A DNA stretch of 64,000 nt from Bolinopsis microptera (lineage: Eukaryota; Ctenophora; Tentaculata; Lobata; Bolinopsidae): positions 434,001 to 498,000 of the forward strand of contig NC_087078.1 in the NCBI RefSeq assembly GCF_026151205.1, written 5' to 3'. Position numbers and translations under genes: made by a program. The notes below the pieces were generated by a model. It saw only the letters and a program-made list of their open reading frames with translations, ran no database searches and was not told the origin of the DNA. Shown piece by piece: positions 58,401 to 64,000 of this stretch (position 1 is its first letter; each line of letters opens with the position of its first letter).

Positions 58401-59376
58401 CAAGCTCTCCTACCTTCATATACCGACATCTGCATCACTCAAACTAGTAAGTTACCACGCAGTTTAGTTACCATGGTTACGTAGAAATGTCTTACCCACC
58501 AGTTGCCATGATTACACTTAACGTTAGTTACCAAATAACAAACTCCCTCCTCTCAGTATTAAAGGTGCGTGTGATAGAAGTTAAGTCTAATAAACTGAAC
58601 TACAAGTACAAGTTCAGAGTGGAGAAGGTTTTGAAGGGAGACAGAGCTTTTACTGGCAAAAAAGTAAGTTACCATGGTTACTTAGGGTATTGCAGTAGCT
58701 CTGACAGTTATATACAACATAATAGTTAATAGTTAGATCCAATGGATCCTTAACTACTCCCTAGACTAGGTGACACTGGGATTCGAACCCTGAACCTTCT
58801 GCGCAGAAGGCGGATGCTCTAACCACTAGGCCACTACATGTTACCAAGTATATACAAGCGTTTTCGTTTCCGAATTTGTTGGTATCCCAGGCCAACTAGG
58901 ATATTATGGTAAACCAACTAACTGGAACAAAAGATCTCCCAGGCAACGTATGAAATAAGGAAAGTAGACGGGTGTGACTGCAAGAAGAAGAAGTACCACA
59001 GGAAGAAACAACTGTTCGTATCGGGACAAATAACATCGTTCAGGTTTGTTTTGTTTGTTTATTTTATGAAGGAGCAAATTAAATGAAATCGGTTTGGGAA
59101 TGCTTGTTAGGTCTTTACATTTTAGGTATTTCTTGCAAAATTGTGTCGAAACCCATTTTTTCATAATTTTGTACGTGAATTTAAGAATAGACATGAAATC
59201 TTAAATTTCTATTTATTCCCTGCAGGAAAAAGAAGAAAACAGCGCTGAGGATATCTGAGGCGAGTGACGGTAGTTTTGTAGTTCCAATTAACCTGGTGAA
59301 CGGCAGCGACTTCAAACGTAATATTAAAGACTGTAGAATCTACTCCAGAAACTTTTCCCGGTCCCTGGCTAGGTGA
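46478..59376 (+). CDS. Secreted Frizzled-related protein with two LDLa repeats and netrin-like domain, 394 aa
   Basis: Exons: 46478-46645, 49851-50033, 52753-52888, 54784-54903, 58013-58123, 58339-58446, 58557-58663, 58943-59043, 59226-59376; all borders are GT-AG, phases agree, and the sum is 1185 bases. A signal peptide ([20 protein letters not shown]) precedes a Frizzled Cys-rich domain with all ten cysteines (C-C in [30 protein letters not shown]). Two LDL-receptor class A repeats follow, each on one exon, with the calcium-type ends [16 protein letters not shown] and [17 protein letters not shown] netrin-like (NTR) domain closes the protein ([48 protein letters not shown]). CRD plus NTR defines secreted Frizzled-related proteins, Wnt-binding modulators; the LDLa pair between them is unusual. 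No membrane helix or anchor is seen. Its role in Wnt binding is inferred. Confidence 0.9.
46646..48620 (+). other. Intron 1 of the Frizzled-related gene, left part
   Basis: AT-rich, with TGCTCCTTCATAAATAAATC copies at about 46668 and 47551 and an inverted related copy at 47286. No gene recognised. Confidence 0.4.
48625..49350. repeat. 10-bp TTACTAGGTT satellite, about 70 units
   Basis: Degenerate tandem GTTACTAG(G/A)T in intron 1. The same unit recurs at 49720-49760, 50036-50150, 50725-50895 and 52903-53060. Confidence 0.93.
50034..50155 (+). repeat. TTACTAGGTT array starting at the splice donor of exon 2
   Basis: The donor AAC|GTAAGTTACTAGGTTACTGG runs directly into the 10-bp satellite, so the array abuts and may derive from the donor. 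Confidence 0.85.
50156..50724. other. Intron 2, no gene seen
   Basis: Contains GGTTGCGTTACGGTTGGGGT tandem repeats at about 50220-50310 and AT-rich sequence. Confidence 0.4.
50725..50896. repeat. 10-bp TTACTAGGTT array in intron 2
   Basis: About 17 units of the same satellite as at 48625-49350, with TACG variants. Confidence 0.92.
51500..52243. repeat. 16-bp array of CACGTG E-box units, about 46 copies
   Basis: Unit GTGCACGTGCTAGTTA, each with the palindrome GCACGTGC. A central block of about 14 units carries GCGCACGTGC, bracketed on both sides by GTGCACGTGC blocks. Lies in intron 2. Confidence 0.95.
52903..53060. repeat. 10-bp TTACTAGGTT array just after the donor of exon 3
   Basis: About 15 perfect units beginning 14 bases after the donor GTCAGTACTTATC. 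Confidence 0.93.
53379..54018. repeat. 48-bp tandem array, about 13 copies
   Basis: Unit ACACAAGTACACTTCCTCGT, then TACTTACCCTTCAACTCTTA and TACTGCCT; ends at a run of C (54020-54036). It keeps an open frame because 48 is a multiple of three ([16 protein letters not shown]), but no exon of the gene matches, so this is not called as coding. Confidence 0.92.
54085..54783 (+). repeat. About 41-bp array of acceptor plus exon start before LDLa exon 1, about 16 decoys
   Basis: Unit: AACAAATAACTTTGCAG|AGA AGATCACGTG, then TTAGTAGATT(T). The true exon at 54784 has the same acceptor and AGAAGATCACGTG and then continues into CCGATACGACC. Many units have small indels (ATCACTG, ATAACGTG). Confidence 0.94.
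54904..56430. other. Intron 4 of the Frizzled-related gene
   Basis: AT-rich. At 55765-55865 a 45-bp unit with GCACGTGCACCAA and GTTACGATTACTC is repeated 2-3 times. X-box variants at 56048, 56168-56200 and 56335. No gene recognised. Confidence 0.45.
56440..58012 (+). repeat. 39-bp array of acceptor plus exon start plus X-box before LDLa exon 2, about 40 copies
   Basis: Unit: TTACTTAG or TTACTCAG|GGTATTGCAGTAATTCTAAC, then AGTTACCATGG. The true exon starts at 58013 with the same acceptor and GGTATTGTAGCAGTAAC. A 751-bp higher-order duplication is visible: the unusual unit with GTAATTATAAC at 56791 recurs at 57542 with the same neighbours in the same order. Confidence 0.94.
58745..58840 (-). 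ncRNA. tRNA-derived, SINE-like polymerase III sequence
   Basis: On the minus strand there is a good A-box region (TAGTGGTTAGAGCATCC) and a perfect B box (GGTTCGAATCC). Between them lies a palindrome (CCTTCTGCGCAGAAGG) in place of a normal anticodon arm. The acceptor stem does not pair and the T stem has a mismatch, so it is not a functional tRNA; it may be a SINE head or a tRNA pseudogene. Lies in intron 7 of the Frizzled-related gene. Confidence 0.6.
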
Positions 59377-59384
59377 CCTTATTA

Positions 59385-59665
59385 AGTAAAGTTACCATGG
59401 TAACAATACTATAGTGTATAACAATATAGTAGTGTTGCCATGGTGATAATACCTTATATGGTAGTGTTACCGAGTCACTGTCTCGACTGAAGATTAAACA
59501 GAAGACATTGCGTTACAGTTCTAAAGATTGAGATCAGAGTTTTATGAGTGATGAAAGGTTTCAGAGTTAATTGATACTTAAATATAACATGACCTAATAT
59601 TATGGTAGTGTAACCATGGTAACAGTACCTAATGTGGTAGTGTTACCATGGTAACAATACCAAAT
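59385..59665. repeat. Dispersed X-box palindromes with CCTTATATGG arms after the Frizzled-related gene
   Basis: Several copies of GTAGTGTTACCATGGTAACA flanked by AATACC/CCTTATAT. The full arm GGTAGTGTTACC is the exact inverse of GGTAACACTACC, found at other sites (41200-41360, 44580), which makes a palindrome of up to 26 bases. Confidence 0.75.
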
Positions 59666-59989
59666 ATGGATGTAATTGAGAGCCTTGTTATCAGGTTAAC
59701 ACTAATTGTTTCATTTCATATCCCTGAATGCGGGAATCAAATGATAATACCCTTTAAGTATTTTGTATTGAACTGCAGTTCTTAAATTGTATAGCTGAAT
59801 TGCGGTTAAATTATATTTATTAACAACAATTATTCATCTTATCGGTTGTAATACGTGCATAATAGCGTGTAAAATTTTAGCCGTATGAATTTTGTTGCAT
59901 ATCAACCGATAAAGTAAGTAATAATTTACATGATCAATGGTAACCTGGTTGAATAATTACTATAACTATGGTTACCAAGTATTTAGGTA

Positions 59990-60778
59990 TCATATGTTAC
60001 CATGGTTACCAAGTATTTAGGTATCATATGCTACAATGGTTACCAAGTATTTAGGTATCATATGTTACCATGGTTACCAAGTATTTAGGTATCATATGTT
60101 ACAATGGTTACCTCACTTACCAGGTATTTAGGTATCATATGTTATCATGGTTACCAGGTATTTAGTTATTATATGTTACCATGGTTACCAAGTATTTAGG
60201 TATCATATGCTACAATGGTTACCAAGTATTTAGGTATCATATGTTACCATGGTTACCAAGTATTTAGGTATCATATGTTACCATGGTTACCAAGTATTTA
60301 GGTATCATATGTTATCATGGTTACCAAGTATTTAGTTATTATATGTTACCATGGTTACCAAGTATTTAGGTATCATATGTTACAATGGTTACCAGGTATT
60401 TAGGTATCATATGTTACCATGGTTACCAGGTATTTAGGTATTATATGTTACCATGGTTACAAAGTATTTAGTTATTATATGTTACCATGGTTACCAGGTA
60501 TTTAGGTATTACATGTTACCATGGTTACCAAGTATTTAGGTATCATATGCTACAATGGTTACCAAGTATTTAGGTATTTTATGTTACCATGGTTGCCAAG
60601 TATTTAGGTATCATATGCTACAATGGTTACCAAGTATTTAGGTATCATATGTTATCATGGTTACCAGGTATTTAGGTATTATATGTTACCATGGTTGCCA
60701 AGTATTTAGGTATCATATGCTACAATGGTTACCAAGTATTTAGGTATTTTATGTTACCATGGTTGCCAAATAGCTACG
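59990..60778. repeat. 34-bp X-box array, about 22 copies
   Basis: Unit GTTACCATGGTTACCAAGTA, then TTTAGGTATCATAT. Variants TGCTACAATGG and GGTTGCCAAG recur in blocks. Confidence 0.93.
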
Positions 60779-61240
60779 TATTTATCAAGTATTTTAGGTA
60801 TCTTAATGATTTATTATTGACTAGTTGATTGTTACATCAGTAATTATTTTTATTTGATTTTATAACCTGTCGCGTTTATTGCTTCCAATTTAAATCAGTT
60901 TTATATTTATATTTCCCGAGTAGGTTTAAATAATTACCACTTAAACTCTTACAAACGGTCAACTAGTAACCCTAACCCAATCCTTAACAAAAGCATAATA
61001 AATGCTGAAACTCTAAACCTGACGAGAAATTAGACTAACTTCCTTTACGGTCATATCACGTGATCGAGACAGTGTTTCGCCAATATCTCGTCAGGGGAGC
61101 ATTTTAACCCTATATCATGGGGGGTGATTCGGAATCAGCGTCCGAAAATACGTACAGTGCGATTGGTCGGCCGAGCATCACGTGATTGGTCAGCTCATCA
61201 CGTTACCATGGTGATCTAAACGTGGGAAATTAGGCGATAA
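60779..61240. other. Spacer
   Basis: No gene seen. ATCACGTGAT palindromes near 61056 and 61180, with GATTGGTC (inverted CCAAT) repeats near 61160-61195. Confidence 0.4.
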
Positions 61241-61510
61241 GGTTTGGCCTCTATAGGGCACTATACGGCCTCTATAGGGCACTATACGGCCTTTATACGG
61301 CCTCTATATGGCCTTTATACGGCCTCTATACGGCCACTACACGGCCACTATACAGCCTTTATACGGCCTCTATACGGCCTTTATACGGCCTCTATATGGC
61401 CTCTATACGGCCTCTATATGGCCTTTATACGGCCTCTATATGGCCACTACACGGCCTTTATACGGCCTCTATACGGCCTTTATACGGCCTATACGGACTT
61501 TATAGGTGAG
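61240..61510. repeat. CGGCC-rich 10-11-bp array, copy 1
   Basis: Irregular tandem CTATACGGCC(T/A)(C/T)T units introduced by GCGATAAGGTTTGGCCTCTA. Related arrays at 62678-62722, 62915-63215 and 63325-63535. Confidence 0.9.
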
Positions 61511-61589
61511 CAATTCTATTCGGAGTGCCCTCACGTATCCAATAGTATTTAACTTAAATCAACGAATATAGGTTTATGTCAAAGATAAA

Positions 61590-61760
61590 TACTATTGGTC
61601 TCAGCCGTTGGGATTCTGAGCCGTCGTTTACACTCCTTTTAGCCTGCATGTTTGAAATCGTCGAATTTTTGATGGCAATAATCAGGAAACATTGAAAATT
61701 GATGTCGTACTGGCCTCGTCGAAATTTGAATGGCACTAAAAGGAATGTGCTCCTCGAGCC
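61590..61760 (-). pseudogene. Second, more decayed Helitron-helicase fragment (tentative)
   Basis: Minus-strand FKFRRGQYDINFQCF aligns by eye with FKFQRTQYPVRLAYC of the better copy at 62290-62642, and the DNA around it is also similar. No further motif is preserved. A run of 16 C lies directly upstream (61760-61776). Confidence 0.4.
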
Positions 61761-62289
61761 CCCCCCCCCCCCCCCCAACCAAATGTTTATTAAATTCGTA
61801 TCAAAGTCTGACGCTGCTGCTAACTCTGGCGCAAACTCTGGTGCAAACTTAAATAGTCTCAAACATAAAAATAAAATGTAAATCTCATCCATGCATTTTT
61901 GGTTCTGTGATATATATAAATCTATTTATAATACTCAGCCCAATAGTTACTATAGGCTTTCAAAACAGAAATGAAGCAGGAATTGCAATTCCCCTTTTAT
62001 CAAAATCTATTTCTGAAAGCCAAGGATCTACACCAGTCCCAACTTATAGCTCAGTTATGCGGTACAGTAATATCTTAATATGATACAAAATATGTTTTGG
62101 GACGTTACATCTCAACTGTTTATTGCTAAATTAATGAGAGTAACTGGCAAAAAGCAACTGTCAGCTCTCATTTCATGAGCTAAAAGTGATAAAGAGAGAA
62201 GCTATTTAACCTCAAATACAACGTTAACTGTAACTGCCTGCTTTTCGGTTGTGTATTAAAATAAAGTATTTTTTAATTGCAGATAAATG

Positions 62290-62642
62290 TCTTCAAAACA
62301 TTTCCCCCTCGAAAAGCCTACATACAGTTGGCCATGCGCGAACACGGGTTGAATACAGTCCTACTTTGTTGAATGTTTGGCCTTGGCTCTTATTAATTGT
62401 CATGCAGTACGCCAGGCGGACCGGATACTGGGTCCGTTGGAACTTGAACGGTATTGTTATATCAGACGTGATCAGTTTCACGCGGGGTATCAATACTTGA
62501 CGTCCTATTGAAGCCTCATATCCGGATATTATTTCCGCTGCTATGCACCTATCGCCATATGCCTAACAATAAGCCTTGTGCCATTACATAGACCGTTCTT
62601 CAAATCCAAATTCCTTAGAAGCATGATTGGGCACCCATTTTT
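62290..62642 (-). pseudogene. Helitron-type (PIF1-family) helicase, C-terminal fragment with frameshifts
   Basis: Minus-strand translation gives the run of conserved motifs of Helitron helicases: [20 protein letters not shown] then RLIV, a shift of frame, IPRVKLITSD, FKFQRTQYPVRLAYCMTINK then SQGQTFNKVGLY, and, after another shift, PVFAHGQLYVGFSR. At least two frameshifts and truncation at both sides show that it is dead. The Rep domain is absent. Evidence of past rolling-circle transposons in this genome. Confidence 0.88.
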
Positions 62643-62677
62643 AGCTCAAGTTCATGCAAAGGGGAAAAAATTTGACC

Positions 62678-63540
62678 TCTATACGGCCACTATACGGCCT
62701 CTATACGGCCTCTATATGGCCTTTTGCAAATCACGTGATACCACCACTGGTGACCTGGTGACGTGACACACTGTGTGAGCTTGGATCACGCACAAGGCTA
62801 TGGAGATAGAAATGTGTATTTAATCATTTATCTTATTGTAATTGTGTATTGACTGGGATTTATTATTACTATTCTAAATAAACCGAACTTCAATATCGGG
62901 AAAATGGGCGATTAGGTTTGGCCTCTATACGGCCACTTTACGGCCTCAATATGGCCTCTATATGGCCTTTATATGGCCTTTATACAGCCTCTATACGGCC
63001 ACTATACGGCCTCTATACGGCCTTTATGCGGCCACTATACGGCCTCTAAACGGCCTTTGTACGGCCACTATACGGCCACTTAAAAGATTAATTACATGGC
63101 CTTTACACGGCCTCTAAACGGCCACACAAAAAATCTAATCTATGGCCTCCATGCGGCCTGTATATGGCCTCTATATGGCCTCTATATGGCCTCTATACAG
63201 CCTCTATACGGCCTCTAAACATCATATAACCATTATATGATCATCATAATATGGCCACTAAGCAAGTTAACACCTAACAAATGACCGCTTCCAGTTTACC
63301 GATATTTAGGGAAAATGGGCGATTAGGTTTGGCCTCTATATGGCCTCTATACGGCCTCTATATAGCCTCTATACGGCCACTATATGGCCCCTACACGAAC
63401 ACTATACGGCTATACGGCCTTAATACGGCGTCTATACGGCCTTTATACGGCCACTATACGGTCTTTATACGCCTATACGGCCACTATACGGCCACTATAC
63501 GGCCTTTAAATGGCCTTTATACGGCCTCTAAGCTCTTAAA
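62678..63540. repeat. CGGCC-rich arrays, copies 2-4
   Basis: Four-unit piece at 62678-62722, then arrays at about 62915-63215 and 63325-63535, the latter two each introduced by AATGGGCGATTAGGTTTGGCC. Units TATACGGCC, TATATGGCC and AAACGGCC. Confidence 0.88.
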
Positions 63541-64000
63541 TTCATAAATAATGCCAATCAAGAAAACAACAATTTCAAGAAAACAACAATTTTATTTAGT
63601 ATCAATTAAAGCAGACAAAAATATATTTTATATATATATAACTAGCACGAACTTTAGATCAGATATCTTAGGGGACTTGGAGTAACAAGAGATTGACTAG
63701 AAGGTATATACCTTTTACAAAGATACGTCGAGAAGAATCCAGGGTGATACAGGATCGGAGAGTGCAGACCAAAAGTTTACGCACCCACCTTTGCCTCCTG
63801 AGTTCTTGGTTGGATAGAAAATAGAAATTTATGCAAACTTGGTCGTTTATACTCCAAGTCCCTTTCTTAAAAGAATTAGTATTAACTATGTCTAGAGTTA
63901 GCTTCGTTCAATAATAACAATATCAATATAATCAATATCAATACCAGATAAACCTACCGAATAAATTATTAAATATCAATCAATTAATTCATTCCGATAG
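63541..64000. other. Right end of window
   Basis: AT-rich sequence. No gene or clear repeat recognised. Confidence 0.4.

Noticed and set aside
58745-58840. Functional tRNA gene
   Set aside because: Acceptor stem unpaired, T-stem mismatch and no normal anticodon loop.

Overview
The window is nuclear DNA of an animal. Its genes are split by GT-AG introns and encode animal proteins: an alpha-tubulin, a formin close to DAAM, an integrin beta subunit with a complete extracellular domain set and NPxY-type tail, a secreted Frizzled-related protein, and two amidated-neuropeptide-like precursors. The species cannot be read from the sequence. PRX-amide-like peptides and this gene set would fit a cnidarian or another early-branching animal, but that is an inference with low confidence.

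Layout. 132-14420 (+): C-terminal part of a DAAM-like formin whose 5' end lies outside the window. Its 8.4-kb intron (448-8875) holds three nested genes: neuropeptide-like precursor 1 (1049-1733, -), alpha-tubulin (3167-5414, -, with a hAT-type MITE in one intron) and neuropeptide-like precursor 2 (6372-6875, +). 14421-17256: spacer with a G/C-ended inverted-repeat element inside a 9-bp satellite. 17257-41944 (+): integrin beta, 22 coding exons, plus one alternative tail-less terminal exon. 41945-46477: spacer with two satellites. 46478-59376 (+): secreted Frizzled CRD + two LDL-receptor class A repeats + netrin-like domain, nine exons. 59377-64000: satellites, a decayed Helitron-type helicase and CGGCC-rich arrays.

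Two features dominate the non-coding sequence. First, an RFX/X-box-like palindrome (GTTACCATGGTAAC and variants fitting GTNRCC-N(0-3)-RGYAAC) occurs well over a hundred times, singly and in arrays, and even inside coding sequence. Second, many introns are enlarged by tandem arrays whose unit spans an exon-intron boundary, so the true splice site is preceded or followed by up to about 80 near-identical copies of itself plus a slice of exon. This occurs in all three multi-exon genes apart from tubulin: about 75 decoy acceptors before one integrin exon, about 80 extra donors after another, about 39 acceptors before a third, and similar arrays before both LDLa exons of the Frizzled-related gene. 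X-box palindromes often lie exactly where the duplicated exon slice stops. I regard this as the main candidate for an undescribed phenomenon.

The sequence appears to carry a few single-base indels (neuropeptide precursor 1 near 1282; integrin exon 2 near 17677; integrin exon 12 end near 32806). Each breaks an otherwise excellent reading frame. Assembly error or true allelic defects cannot be separated here.
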